Shown: positions 49,437 through 59,516, counted from the stretch's first letter. The stretch is 64,000 nt of DNA from an uncultured Marinobacterium sp. (GCA_947501565.1 CANMWJ010000017.1:30632-94631), one strand, 5' to 3'. Numbers and translations: made by a program. The notes: generated by a model from the letters alone, not told the origin.

Positions 49437-50764
49437 CCGTTTTGTGCCGCGCGCATCAGCGCTTCAATCTCGTCCACCTGTTTTGGAACCACCGCGCTCA
49501 GGATCTCGTTACCCTGCTCGGTCACCAGTACGTCATCCTCGATGCGGATGCCGATACCGCGCCAGCGCGCGTCCACCTTCTCATTAAACGGAGAGACATA
49601 GATACCCGGCTCAACCGTCATCACCATACCCGGCTCCAGCGGTCGCCAGTCTCCGCCCACCTTATAATCGCCCACGTCGTGCACATCCATGCCCAGCCAG
49701 TGGCCGATACGGTGCATGTAGAACTCGCGGTAAGCGCCGCGTTCGATCAGGTCTTCCAGGTCTCCCTGCAACAAACCCAGCTCCACCAAGCCTTCGGTGA
49801 TGATCTCTACGGAGCGGTCATGCACATCAGCCCAGGGGGTGCCCGGACGTACCAGTTCAATGCAGGCTTCCTGTGCTTTCAGTACCAGTTCGTACAGCGC
49901 CTTCTGCTCATCGCTGAATCTGCCGTTCACCGGGAACGTACGGGTAATATCCCCAGCGTAGTAATCCAGTTCGCAGCCCGCATCGATCAGCACTAGGTCG
50001 CCATCCTGCAACTCTTCGCTGTTTTCGGTGTAGTGCAAAACGCAGGCATTATCGCCGCCACCCACGATGGAGGGATAGGCCGCCTGTCGGCAGCGGTTCA
50101 TGGCGAAGTGATGGGTGATCTCCGCTTCCAGCTGGTATTCGGTCATACCGGGCTTGCAGACCTGCATGGCACGGACATGAGCCTGCGCCGAGATCTCACC
50201 CGCCTGACGCATCAGCTCCGCTTCTTCGTCGCTCTTAAACAGACGCATCTCGTGTAGCAGGTGATCCAGCATCACCATCTCGGTAGGCGGCACCGCACCC
50301 TGACGCGCTTGTGCGCGGATCGCATTCAGCCAGCCCCGCACCTGAGTATCGAGCTGCTCGTCGCCGCCGATGGCGTAATAGATACGTTCACAGCCATCGA
50401 GCAATTTCGGCATCTCATCGTCGATCAGGTCGATCGGATGCGCCTGATCGGCACCGTAATCCTGTTTCAGCCCTTCGGGGCCGGCACGGTAACCATGCCA
50501 GATCTCCATCTCCAGATCACGGTCCTGACAGAACACCACGTATTCACCCGCCGCTCGCCCCGGCACCAACACCAGTACGGCGTTGGGTTCATCAAAGCCG
50601 CTCAGGTAATAGAAATCACTGTCCTGACGGAAGGCATAGTCCACATCCCGGTTACGCGGCTGCAGCTGCGCAGAGGGGATAATAGCGATGCTTTTCGGCG
50701 TCATCTGCGCCATCAAACGCGCGCGGCGTTCAGCAAAACAGGATTGGGCAAGCAGGCTTTTCAT
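49433..50764 (-). CDS. pepP: Xaa-Pro aminopeptidase (aminopeptidase P)
   Basis: 443 residues from ATG 50764 (MKSLLAQSCFAERRARLMAQ); the frame is open 22 codons up but overlaps ygfB. It removes N-terminal residues preceding proline. The dinuclear metal ligands are in IDAGCELDYYAGDITRTFP (two Asp), HRIGHWLGMDVHDVGDY (His), VEPGIYV (Glu) and RIEDDVLVT (Glu). It sits in the ygfB-pepP-ubiH-ubiI order known from E. coli. Confidence 0.95.
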   Translation of the reverse strand: MKSLLAQSCFAERRARLMAQMTPKSIAIIPSAQLQPRNRDVDYAFRQDSDFYYLSGFDEPNAVLVLVPGRAAGEYVVFCQDRDLEMEIWHGYRAGPEGLKQDYGADQAHPIDLIDDEMPKLLDGCERIYYAIGGDEQLDTQVRGWLNAIRAQARQGAVPPTEMVMLDHLLHEMRLFKSDEEAELMRQAGEISAQAHVRAMQVCKPGMTEYQLEAEITHHFAMNRCRQAAYPSIVGGGDNACVLHYTENSEELQDGDLVLIDAGCELDYYAGDITRTFPVNGRFSDEQKALYELVLKAQEACIELVRPGTPWADVHDRSVEIITEGLVELGLLQGDLEDLIERGAYREFYMHRIGHWLGMDVHDVGDYKVGGDWRPLEPGMVMTVEPGIYVSPFNEKVDARWRGIGIRIEDDVLVTEQGNEILSAVVPKQVDEIEALMRAAQNG

Positions 50765-50768
50765 AATG

Positions 50769-51362
50769 TCAGTGCACCGTCGGCTGAGAGCTATTGTCTT
50801 TAGGCTGTTCCGGGGTGTTACATTCGGCAAACAACATCAGCACCACCATACGCACGTATTCCTCTACCTGCATCAGGTCGCTGTCGCTGCCATCATCTTC
50901 CTCTTCTACCGCAATCTGTGCGATCTGGTTCATATCGGCCAGCGCTTCCTTCGCTTCGCGCGACAGCGACTTATCGGTCTGCTTGCCGTGCAGGCCAAAG
51001 CCGGTGAGGAATCCCTGACACCACTGACCCAGCCCGTCGGCGCGTTGCGCCAGCGGCTGATCTTCATCCGGCAGCAGCAACTCAAAAATCAGCTCCTGCG
51101 CTACCAGCATCGCCAGCGACTGCTGGTAGAGATCAACCAGCGTGACTTTGCTGGATTCATGCGCCAGAGATTCCAGGTCCACAAGGTCGCAGACATTTTG
51201 CAGCAGCGCTGCAGGCTCCAGACGCACACCGGCGGCCAGATGGCCGCTGATCAGGCCGTGCAGTTCAGACGGTGAAACGACATGCACGCCCTCTTCAACC
51301 AAGAGGTTCGCAATCAGGTCAAAATCCGGCAGTTCCGGCTGTGAAGTAAGTTCGGATGACAT
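50769..51362 (-). CDS. ygfB: YecA/YgfB family (UPF0149) protein
   Basis: 197 residues, all-helical. The family core is ELHGLISGHLAAGVR near the start and WCQGFLTGFGLHGK in the middle. No C-terminal SEC-C zinc motif is present, so it is the short YgfB type. In Pseudomonas a homologue modulates expression of AmpDh3 and beta-lactam resistance; whether that holds here is unknown. First gene of the pepP-ubiHI run, 4 bp before pepP and divergent from the zapB-like gene. Confidence 0.9.
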   Translation of the reverse strand: MSSELTSQPELPDFDLIANLLVEEGVHVVSPSELHGLISGHLAAGVRLEPAALLQNVCDLVDLESLAHESSKVTLVDLYQQSLAMLVAQELIFELLLPDEDQPLAQRADGLGQWCQGFLTGFGLHGKQTDKSLSREAKEALADMNQIAQIAVEEEDDGSDSDLMQVEEYVRMVVLMLFAECNTPEQPKDNSSQPTVH

Positions 51363-51535
51363 GGATGGGAGCTTGTAATTAGACAGATTTGATTGAAACT
51401 GAGTACATATTTTGTACGCAGAAATGAGATATAGTCTCTATCCTAGCACTTCCCTTAAAATGGGGCCACGGACCGGCATTGACCCTGCGACAGGCCATGA
51501 CTATAGTCCGATTCACGAGCAGCCTGGGGCAAAGC

Positions 51536-51745
51536 ATGAGCGAACAGAAATTCATTTTACTGGAAGAAAAACTGGATCAACTACTGGCATACTGCAGTCG
51601 ACTGGAGCAGGACAACCAGCGTTTGCGTGCACAGGAAAAAGATCTGAAACAGGAACGATTACAACTGATTCAGCTCAACGACCAGACCCGCCACAAAATT
51701 GAAGCCATGATTCAGCGTCTTAAAGCATTGGAGCAAAACGCATGA
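51536..51745 (+). CDS. TIGR02449-type small coiled-coil protein (ZapB-like)
   Basis: 69 residues from ATG 51536 (MSEQKFILLEEKLDQLLAYC). The frame is open 19 codons higher, but this start has the GGGGC/AAAG purine stretch ahead and matches the expected length. Almost the whole protein is one heptad-patterned helix (LEQDNQRLRAQEKDLKQERL). Similar proteins are routinely found just before zapA and are thought to aid FtsZ-ring assembly. It overlaps zapA by four bases (ATGA). Confidence 0.85.
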   Translation: MSEQKFILLEEKLDQLLAYCSRLEQDNQRLRAQEKDLKQERLQLIQLNDQTRHKIEAMIQRLKALEQNA

Positions 51746-52062
51746 GCCAGCAGGATTCACAGACCGTTTCTATCCGTCTGCTCGACAAAGAGTATGTGAT
51801 CGCCTGCCCGGCGGGTACGCAATCCGAACTGGCTGCCGCGGCGGAATATCTCGACGAAAAGATGCGTGACATTCGCCACAACGGCAAACTGGTGGGTCTG
51901 GAACGTATCGCCGTGATGGCCGCGCTGAACATCTCCCACGAGCTGGTTCGAGAGCGCGCAGCTAAAGAGCAAGAGCTTGAGGACCAGGTGCAGCAACTGA
52001 GCCTGAAGATCGATTCCGTACTGCAGCGTGAATCCGTTTCCGAAACTCAGAACGAAGATTGA
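51742..52062 (+). CDS. zapA: Cell division protein ZapA
   Basis: 106-residue FtsZ-ring crosslinking protein. The N-terminal globular part is QTVSIRLLDKEYVIACPAGT, then AAEYLDEKMRDIRHNGKLVG. The C-terminal coiled coil (AAKEQELEDQVQQLSLKIDS) dimerises. It lies directly ahead of 6S RNA and fau, the conserved zapA-ssrS-fau block. Confidence 0.94.
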   Translation: MSQQDSQTVSIRLLDKEYVIACPAGTQSELAAAAEYLDEKMRDIRHNGKLVGLERIAVMAALNISHELVRERAAKEQELEDQVQQLSLKIDSVLQRESVSETQNED

Positions 52063-52145
52063 GTCAATTTCATAGCCTGTGAAAACTTAACTTAAAACAA
52101 TAAGTTATAAGCAGCAAATAGCATACTCAAGTTAAAATTCAAGAC

Positions 52146-52173
52146 CTGACTTACGAAATAAGACGAGTATAAT
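52146..52173 (+). promoter_or_regulatory. 6S RNA promoter
   Basis: -35 CTGACT (52146-52151), 16 bp, perfect -10 TATAAT (52168-52173). Start expected near 52180. The ~80 bp between zapA and this promoter is AT-rich with a weak TAACTT/AAGTTA repeat and no terminator. Confidence 0.75.
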
Positions 52174-52179
52174 GTGAAA

Positions 52180-52365
52180 CAGCTCCCTGAGGTGTGCGAC
52201 AAGTGGTAACGTCCCTTGAGCCGATAATCACTCCTCCGGAGGCTTCTAGTGAGCATTGATGTGCACGTCCGATCTTCGGAAAGCCTAATATGTTTCAGGA
52301 GCCGCCACCTTGAACCTTCGGGTTCAGGGCCAGTACCACACCGGCACCCCGGGGAGTCTTTCATC
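52180..52365 (+). ncRNA. ssrS: 6S RNA
   Basis: About 185 nt regulator that mimics an open promoter and binds sigma-70 RNA polymerase in stationary phase. The 5' end CTCCCTGAGGTGTG pairs with the 3' end CACCCCGGGGAG-like closing stem. Landmarks shared with E. coli are CCCTTGAGCCGATA, then GTGAGCAT, TCCGATCTTCGGAAAGCCT and ACCTTGAACCTTCGGGTTCA. It lies immediately before fau, the conserved location. Exact ends are approximate. Confidence 0.93.
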
Positions 52366-52373
52366 CTACCCTT

Positions 52374-52967
52374 ATGAATCCACGCCAAAAGCTCCGCCTC
52401 GACATCCGCCGCAAACGCCGCGCGCTGACACAACCACAGCAACGCCAGGCCGCTCGCCGACTGCACCGTTTATTACGCCGCCGACCTGAATTCCTGCGCG
52501 CCAAACATATCGCACTTTATCTGCCCAACGACGGCGAAATCGATCCACGCCTGCTGCTGGAGACCTGCTGGGCGATGGGCAAGAAAACCTATCTGCCGGT
52601 GTTGCATCCGATTCTGCACAACCGCCTCTGGTTTGTACCCTACGATCGCAACACCAAACTGATCAAGAATATCTACAAGATTGACGAGCCACCGGTACTA
52701 AAAGCACCGCGCAAACCTGCCTGGGCACTGGATATGGTGTTACTGCCTCTGGTGGCGTTTGACGCAGATGGGAACCGCATGGGGATGGGGGGTGGTTATT
52801 ACGACCGTACCTTCAGCTTCAAAAGTCGTCGTAAGGGTCTAACCGGGCCGGACTTGGTTGGCTTAGCGCACGAACTACAGCGCGTAGACAGCCTGCCCGT
52901 GGAAAGCTGGGATATTCCACTGAGTGGCATAATCAGTGATCAGCGTGCCTACTTCAGGCGTAGCTGA
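52374..52967 (+). CDS. fau: 5-formyltetrahydrofolate cyclo-ligase
   Basis: 197 residues converting 5-formyl-THF to methenyl-THF with ATP. The N-terminus is very basic (MNPRQKLRLDIRRKRRALTQ). Substrate and ATP motifs are IALYLPNDGEID, KKTYLPVLHP and VAFDADGNRMGMGGGYYDRT (the signature glycine-rich loop). E. coli ygfA/fau is likewise downstream of 6S RNA and linked to persister formation there. ATG 52374 has no strong ribosome site because 6S RNA ends just upstream. Confidence 0.93.
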   Translation: MNPRQKLRLDIRRKRRALTQPQQRQAARRLHRLLRRRPEFLRAKHIALYLPNDGEIDPRLLLETCWAMGKKTYLPVLHPILHNRLWFVPYDRNTKLIKNIYKIDEPPVLKAPRKPAWALDMVLLPLVAFDADGNRMGMGGGYYDRTFSFKSRRKGLTGPDLVGLAHELQRVDSLPVESWDIPLSGIISDQRAYFRRS

Positions 52968-52999
52968 TACTCACCGACGGAAGGGGTGGAGCAATCAGA

Positions 53000-53022
53000 C
53001 CAGCGGTATCAGTGACCGCTGG
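53000..53022. other. 8-bp inverted repeat after fau
   Basis: CCAGCGGT and ACCGCTGG around a 7-nt loop; no T-run on either strand. The stop codon of the 41-residue ORF lies in its loop. Confidence 0.5.
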
Positions 53023-53134
53023 CGCCACCCACGATTGAGGTAAGCTCGAAATCGGCTTGAGCAATCCCTGTCATCAACGAGCCAACAACGAAAAACAACA
53101 CAAGTACAGCTACAAGATCTGGCGCTTTTTTCAT
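53009..53134 (-). CDS. Candidate 41-residue membrane or secreted small protein
   Basis: Starts MKKAPDLVAVLVLFFVVGSL, continues MTGIAQA and ends SIVGGASGH. A Lys-rich start, a long hydrophobic segment and an AQA-like cleavage site suggest a signal peptide or membrane anchor. GGAAACAG lies upstream of the ATG, a modest ribosome site. No family is recognised. It occupies part of the 362-bp gap between fau and the AEC gene. Confidence 0.5.
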   Translation of the reverse strand: MKKAPDLVAVLVLFFVVGSLMTGIAQADFELTSIVGGASGH

Positions 53135-53178
53135 CTTTTCTGTTTCCGGTTCTTACACAGAGCAACAGCTATTTATGA

Positions 53179-53292
53179 TCAGGGGATTAGATAAGGGGCG
53201 CATTTTCCACCATCGGCAGAAATACGCAAGCCTTTTTCCTGATATTCAAGAATTTTATCGACCAGATTTGATAAAGATTTAACATCTGTCAC
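53179..53292 (-). CDS. Candidate 37-residue ORF downstream of the AEC transporter
   Basis: A GTG-started frame beginning MTDVKSLSNLVDKILEYQEK and ending GGKCAPYLIP, 37 bp after the AEC stop codon and 44 bp before the 41-residue ORF. Its composition (amphipathic helix, then a Cys/Pro end) looks protein-like, but the ribosome site is poor and codons are AT-rich. It could be a real small protein, a degraded gene end or chance. Confidence 0.3.
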   Translation of the reverse strand: MTDVKSLSNLVDKILEYQEKGLRISADGGKCAPYLIP

Positions 53293-53329
53293 GAAAAGGG
53301 CCGAAATACACCTCTGTGAGACCGGCGTT

Positions 53330-54250
53330 TCAGGAAAAGTTCACAAAAATTGTCAGCACGATTGGCAACGTTAGCATCGCCAGTAACGTCTGGCCGGTAA
53401 TGATCGCCGCCATCTCCTCAGCATCGCCACCCAACTGTCGCGCCAGAATATAGGCACTGGTTGCGGTCGGCAGCGCGGCAAAGAGCACAAACACCTGCAT
53501 CAGATCCGCGCCCAGATTAAGCGCCCAGCCGATCAATACAGCAAGCAACGGCATCAGCAGCAATTTGATGGCTGACGAGAGCAACATAGTGACACGTCCG
53601 TTGAGCAGCACTCTGAAGCTCAACCCCGCCCCAACGGCCAGCAACCCCATAGGCAGTGCCACACGGCTCAGCAGTTCCGTCACCGACGCCACTGCTGCGG
53701 GCAAACCCCAACCGCTGAGATTGAGGATTAATCCCAGCACGCAGGCCAGAATCAACGGATTGTGCAGGATATTGCGACACACCCCGCCTGGACTGAACGC
53801 CTGCCGAGACCGCAGCGCAAACACCAGCACACATGCAACATTAAGCAACGGGATCAGCAACGCAATCACCACCGCCGCAATCGCCACATGACGGTCCGAA
53901 AACAGCGCCGCCGTAGCCGCCAGTCCAACATAGGTGTTAAAACGCACGCTGCCCTGGTAGAAGGACGTAAAGACCGCATGCTCCAGCCGCAACAAAGGCC
54001 GCACCAGAAAGGCCAGCAGCGAACCACCGCCGATCAACAGCAATACCGCCCATAACACCTTATCCAGCGGCACTCCGCCCATATCTGCCTGCGCCAGCCG
54101 GTCCACCAGCAACACCGGAAAAAAGACAAAGTAGATCAAGCGTTCCATCAGCGGCCAGAAGGTATCGCCGGGAAACTGAACGCTGCGGGCAAGGTAACCC
54201 AACAACAAAAGCGCAAAGACAGGCCACAGGGCACTGATAATTTCAGACAT
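53330..54250 (-). CDS. AEC-family transporter (auxin efflux carrier type)
   Basis: 306 residues from ATG 54250 (MSEIISALWPVFALLLLGYL); a GTG nine codons up (54277) is possible, and neither has a strong ribosome site. About ten hydrophobic helices are arranged as two five-helix halves. The second half includes LPMGLLAVGAGLSF and ATSAYILARQLGGDAEEMA, typical of the family. Members carry malate, malonate and other organic acids; the substrate is unknown here. It is divergent from the GcvR-like gene. Confidence 0.85.
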   Translation of the reverse strand: MSEIISALWPVFALLLLGYLARSVQFPGDTFWPLMERLIYFVFFPVLLVDRLAQADMGGVPLDKVLWAVLLLIGGGSLLAFLVRPLLRLEHAVFTSFYQGSVRFNTYVGLAATAALFSDRHVAIAAVVIALLIPLLNVACVLVFALRSRQAFSPGGVCRNILHNPLILACVLGLILNLSGWGLPAAVASVTELLSRVALPMGLLAVGAGLSFRVLLNGRVTMLLSSAIKLLLMPLLAVLIGWALNLGADLMQVFVLFAALPTATSAYILARQLGGDAEEMAAIITGQTLLAMLTLPIVLTIFVNFS

Positions 54251-54329
54251 GGTGGTATATAGTGAATCTTGAGACACGAACTGGCCACTGGGGACACAGG
54301 CCGATTTTATTTTTTACAGGAGCATACAC

Positions 54330-54848
54330 ATGATGACATCTCTGGTTCTGACCGTCATCGGTCCGGATAAGCCGGGTTTGGTTGAACTGCTATCGCAAAC
54401 GATTGCGGATCACCAGGGCAACTGGCTGGAATCCGGCATGTCCCGACTGGCCGGTAAATTCGCCGGCATCCTGATCACCGAGGTACCTGCAGATCAGGCA
54501 GACGCACTGACCGCAGCACTGGCAGCACTGGAAAGCCAGGGCCTGAAAGTGGTTGCAGAACGCAGCGCCGAGCCGGAAGCTGCTGCCAGCCAGCAGAGCT
54601 TCACCCTGGAACTGGTCGGTCACGACAAACCAGGCATCGTACGCGAGATCTCCCAGGCACTGGCCAAACGTCACATCAACGTTGAGCGCCTGAACACGGA
54701 ACTGACCTCCGGCTCCATGTCTGCCGAGCTGTTGTTTAAAGCCAGCGCAGACCTGTCTGCGGCGGCAGACGCGGATCTGGACGATCTGCAGGAAGCACTG
54801 GAATCGATCGCCAGCGACCTGATGGTTGATATTACGCTGAACAACTGA
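54330..54848 (+). CDS. GcvR-like ACT-domain regulatory protein
   Basis: 172 residues with two ACT domains. The first is TVIGPDKPGLVELLSQTIAD (~9-28), the second VGHDKPGIVREISQALAKRH (~96-115). This is the layout of GcvR, which inhibits the activator GcvA in the absence of glycine. AGGAG lies eight bases before the ATG. gcvT and gcvH are 8 kb away, so a link to glycine cleavage is plausible but unproven. It ends in a bidirectional terminator. Confidence 0.8.
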   Translation: MMTSLVLTVIGPDKPGLVELLSQTIADHQGNWLESGMSRLAGKFAGILITEVPADQADALTAALAALESQGLKVVAERSAEPEAAASQQSFTLELVGHDKPGIVREISQALAKRHINVERLNTELTSGSMSAELLFKASADLSAAADADLDDLQEALESIASDLMVDITLNN

Positions 54849-54863
54849 GCCAACGCTCAGGCA

Positions 54864-54897
54864 TAAAAAAACCGCACTTTAAGGTGCGGTTTTTTAT
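54864..54897. terminator. Bidirectional terminator
   Basis: A7 run, ACCGCAC / GTGCGGT stem with a 6-nt loop, then T6, between the converging GcvR-like and MFS genes. Confidence 0.93.
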
Positions 54898-54927
54898 TGT
54901 CCGGTTGGTTCTAGGCCCGGATGCCAC

Positions 54928-56124
54928 CTAGGTCGCTTGCTGGACCATCCCCTGCTCTTTTTTCTCCAACTGGATCAGGACCGCAATCAGTACGGTACCG
55001 AAGGCGATAAAACCACCTGCCAGATACAGGCCCAGGTCATAGTTACCCGCATCCTGCGCCAGCATACCGGTGAATGCCGGCGCCACGATCTGCGCCACCC
55101 CGTAGGAGAGGGTCATCTTGCCCATCAGTTTTGCCGGTTTGGTCGGGTAGAAACGCCCCGCCATGGTCAGCACCAGACTCACGCACCCGATAAAAGTCCC
55201 CCCGTAGAGCAGCGCGCTGAGAATCGCACCCCAGAGGGTATCGGTCAACGCAGGCAGGATAATGCCAAAGATCTGCACGCTGTACGCCAGCATCAATGCT
55301 TTCAGGTAACCCACCGCACGAGCGATCCGGTCCCAGACGATCACCGCCGGCATGGCTGCCAGCCCCACCAACAGGAATACCCACTGGCCGTTACCCGCCA
55401 GCCCCGGCTGTCCCTCGACAATGTCCACGATAAAGGTCGCGCTGATCACGTAACCGTAACCGGCGCAGAAATACGCCACCAGCATGATCAGCATAAACGG
55501 GCGGCTTGGCGGTTGATCCACCAGCGCAGCTCCACTGACGGTCATCGGACGGGTATCAGGCTGTGGCATCCAGCGCCAGGCCGGAATACTCAGCAGCGCC
55601 GCCGCCAGTGCAAACCAGATCCACTGCAACGACCAACTCTGCGCCAGCTGCACCAGCAATTCCACCACCAGTGACGCGAAGATAATACCCAAACCACATC
55701 CGGCAAAATGGATGCCCAGCTCACCCCGGAAGTTATGACGGATCAGCCAGTTCAGGATCAGGCCAGAGGCGATCAGCATGCCACCCGAGCTGCTCAAGCC
55801 GGAAACAAAACGCAGCAGCGCCCAGATCACCATATTGTCGGTAAACGCCATGGCAAAGGTGGTAACCACCGCCAGTACCAGATAGAGACGATAGAGGCGA
55901 TCTTTGAGACGCAGGTCACTGACCGACGCGGCCAGTAGCGCACCGCACATGTACCCCATGTAGTTAAAGGTGGCCAACCAACCACCAGCGGCTTCATCCA
56001 GCCAGGTTTCCGCCTGCATAATCGGCAACAGCGGCGTATATGCAAAACGCGCCACACCGATCGTTACGACCAGGCTCAAAATACCGGCGGCCAGCACCTT
56101 CAGACGTTGGGTTTCAGCGGACAT
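54928..56124 (-). CDS. YbfB/YjiJ-family MFS transporter
   Basis: 398 residues, 12 predicted membrane helices. Family-like segments are TIGVARFAYTPLLPIMQAET near the start, GGWLATFNYMGYMCGALLAA and RFVSGLSSSGGMLIASGLIL. The substrate is unknown. It is divergent from a LysR-type regulator with a palindromic operator-like site between them, so LysR control is likely. Confidence 0.87.
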   Translation of the reverse strand: MSAETQRLKVLAAGILSLVVTIGVARFAYTPLLPIMQAETWLDEAAGGWLATFNYMGYMCGALLAASVSDLRLKDRLYRLYLVLAVVTTFAMAFTDNMVIWALLRFVSGLSSSGGMLIASGLILNWLIRHNFRGELGIHFAGCGLGIIFASLVVELLVQLAQSWSLQWIWFALAAALLSIPAWRWMPQPDTRPMTVSGAALVDQPPSRPFMLIMLVAYFCAGYGYVISATFIVDIVEGQPGLAGNGQWVFLLVGLAAMPAVIVWDRIARAVGYLKALMLAYSVQIFGIILPALTDTLWGAILSALLYGGTFIGCVSLVLTMAGRFYPTKPAKLMGKMTLSYGVAQIVAPAFTGMLAQDAGNYDLGLYLAGGFIAFGTVLIAVLIQLEKKEQGMVQQAT

Positions 56125-56192
56125 AGAACGGCTACTCGTTTTTTATTATCTGGATTTAACGAGCCTAGACCGCTTTAATAAACGCTACAAAC

Positions 56193-56240
56193 GAATTATA
56201 GAGAACGAAAAATTCTGAATTAGAGAACTATCTCTGATTC
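56193..56240. promoter_or_regulatory. LysR operator-like palindrome plus half-site
   Basis: Arms GAATTAGAGA (56217-56226) and TCTCTGATTC (56231-56240) with a 4-nt centre, nine of ten positions complementary. A related half-site GAATTATAGAGAAC lies at 56193-56206. The region is between the divergent MFS and LysR genes. Confidence 0.6.
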
Positions 56241-56277
56241 ATGAATGTATTCAACAAGTAAACGGGGGACAGCAGCG

Positions 56278-57117
56278 ATGGACCTGACCGGCCTGCGCAC
56301 CTTCAAAGCAGTCGTGGAAGAGGATGGCATCAAGGGCGCGTCCGCCCGCCTGCATACGGTGCAATCCAACATCACCTCGCGTATTCAGCGCCTGGAAGAG
56401 GAACTGGATACCCCGCTGTTCCAGCGTAAAGGGCGTAAGCTAATACTTACCCACAGCGGGCAGGTGCTGTACGACTATGCCAACCGTATGCTGCAGCTGG
56501 AGCGCCAGGCGATCACCGCCGTGCGTCTTTCCGCCGACAGTTACGAGCTACACATCGGCAGTCCGGAGCCGTTCGCCGCGGTCCATCTTCCCAGAGCATT
56601 GCAGGTGTTACACCGTGACCACAGCAACATCCAGCCCAAGATCCACACCGCCACCAGCGCCGAACTGATCGCAGCCGTACTGGAAAACAAACTCGACTGT
56701 GCGTTTGTGGGCGGTTCCGTCTCCCATCAGGATCTGGTGGCTGTTCGAGTGGTACAGGAAGAGATTGTGCTGGTGCGCTCGCGTGAACGACCGGGTGAAC
56801 CGACCCTGATCATCCGCCATGACGGCTGCGCCTATCGCGAACGCGCGCTCAGCTGGCAGCGCAAGATGGGGCGCTGCAACGAGGAAACAATGGTGATGAG
56901 CACCGTGGATGGCTTGCTGGGCTGTGTCGCCGCTGGCTTGGGATACACCGTGATCAGCCGCGATATGGTGTACCAGAACCGCTACGAGCAATCACTGACG
57001 CTGGAACCCTTATCGGGTAACGACGCGCTGTTGGATATCCATCTTATCCACAGGCACGACGCCATCCCGCAACAGGGGATAGAGTTGCTGGCCAGCCTGT
57101 TTGCGCCAACCAATTAA
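56278..57117 (+). CDS. LysR-family transcriptional regulator
   Basis: 279 residues from ATG 56278 (MDLTGLRTFKAVVEEDGIKG), preceded by GGGGGA; 11 upstream codons are open but unlikely. The winged helix-turn-helix contains ARLHTVQSNITSRIQRLEEE and LDTPLFQRKGRKLILT. The effector-binding domain follows (~90-279). It most likely controls the divergent MFS transporter gene and itself. Its stop codon overlaps the stop of the convergent lipoate ligase homologue (TTAA). Confidence 0.92.
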   Translation: MDLTGLRTFKAVVEEDGIKGASARLHTVQSNITSRIQRLEEELDTPLFQRKGRKLILTHSGQVLYDYANRMLQLERQAITAVRLSADSYELHIGSPEPFAAVHLPRALQVLHRDHSNIQPKIHTATSAELIAAVLENKLDCAFVGGSVSHQDLVAVRVVQEEIVLVRSRERPGEPTLIIRHDGCAYRERALSWQRKMGRCNEETMVMSTVDGLLGCVAAGLGYTVISRDMVYQNRYEQSLTLEPLSGNDALLDIHLIHRHDAIPQQGIELLASLFAPTN

Positions 57118-57896
57118 CGTTCAGCTGTTTCAGTCAGCGTACGGAACGCTTTCGCCAGCTGTTCGCGTACCTGCAGGGTTAACTCGCCCGGCGCCAGATC
57201 TGCGGCGCGCTCGCCCAGACGCTGCTGCACACTGGTGGAGACCAAAGGATCAAACTGCCGGTCGCTGCCTGCCAGCTGATAGAAACGGTTAACCACGTCG
57301 GTACCGGCAACCGGATCGCTTTCCACCATCAGCATCGACTGCGCCAGTACCGCCGAGCGCTGCACACCGTCCTCGGATTTCTTCGCGCCGATAATGCGCT
57401 GCGCGGTGCCGGTTATTTTCAGGCCATCTACCACCAGATTGTACTTACCGTCACAGTAGGAGCCTTTCACCTCACCGTAACCGGATTCCAGTCCTAAGGA
57501 GTCCAGCGCCATCTGCAGCGGTTCGCACAACGCTTCGTAGACCGCATCCATGCTGAACTGGAACAACTTGTCCTGCCGAAACATCAGGCTGAAATGCACA
57601 ATACCCGCCTCGTGAGGCACCGCCGTACCGCCACTTTCACGCACCAACACCGGCCAGCTCTCCTCACCCAGTAGTGCTTGCGCCTCTTTGAAGGTCGGGA
57701 AGCGGGTTTCGCGGCGAGTGACCACCAGACTCTGTGGATTTTCCCAGATCCGCGCCGTCGCCCCGCGTTTACCGGCCGCCACCTCTTTCAGCAGCGCCGT
57801 ATCACGCTGCAAACCCTCCAGCGGGTCAGCAGAGATCGGCTCATCGATCAGGCGCCAACGCGGTTGCGCGGAAAAAACGGTATGAGCATCAGACAT
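57114..57896 (-). CDS. Lipoate--protein ligase A family protein
   Basis: 260 residues with a biotin/lipoate ligase fold. The lipoyl-AMP loop reads VRESGGTAVPHEAGIVHFSL, a variant of the usual RRSGGGAVYHD. The catalytic lysine is in VVDGLKITGTAQRI, and SYCDGKYNLVV precedes it. It could attach lipoate or octanoate to GcvH or the E2 subunits; the variant loop leaves octanoyl transfer possible. It is transcribed alone and converges on the LysR gene. Confidence 0.82.
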   Translation of the reverse strand: MSDAHTVFSAQPRWRLIDEPISADPLEGLQRDTALLKEVAAGKRGATARIWENPQSLVVTRRETRFPTFKEAQALLGEESWPVLVRESGGTAVPHEAGIVHFSLMFRQDKLFQFSMDAVYEALCEPLQMALDSLGLESGYGEVKGSYCDGKYNLVVDGLKITGTAQRIIGAKKSEDGVQRSAVLAQSMLMVESDPVAGTDVVNRFYQLAGSDRQFDPLVSTSVQQRLGERAADLAPGELTLQVREQLAKAFRTLTETAER

Positions 57897-58003
57897 AGGA
57901 AACGGACTCAGCGGTTAAACGGGATGAGTCTAAGGCTAGCAGAAGCGGGAAAGGGAGAATACTTAGGGAAAGTGCTGAGAAAAGAAAAAGTGGGAACAAA
58001 AAG

Positions 58004-58040
58004 TGGAAATAAAAACGGGGTGACCATTGGCCACCCCGTT
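58004..58040 (-). terminator. Terminator after argH
   Basis: On the minus strand a 9-bp stem AACGGGGTG / CACCCCGTT is followed by TTTATTT, about 20 bp after the argH stop. Confidence 0.88.
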
Positions 58041-58059
58041 GAGATCAGTTGATCAGCGC

Positions 58060-59457
<1,398 letters not shown>

Positions 59458-59516
59458 GCGGGTAAACCTCAAATCACGCAGCCAAAGCCGGCTGCAGGCT
59501 GAAAAATTTGCGACTT

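Noticed and set aside
51402..51416. GTACA-TATTT-TGTAC palindrome between ygfB and the zapB-like gene
   Set aside because: Five-bp arms in AT-rich DNA are expected by chance; no partner site is seen.
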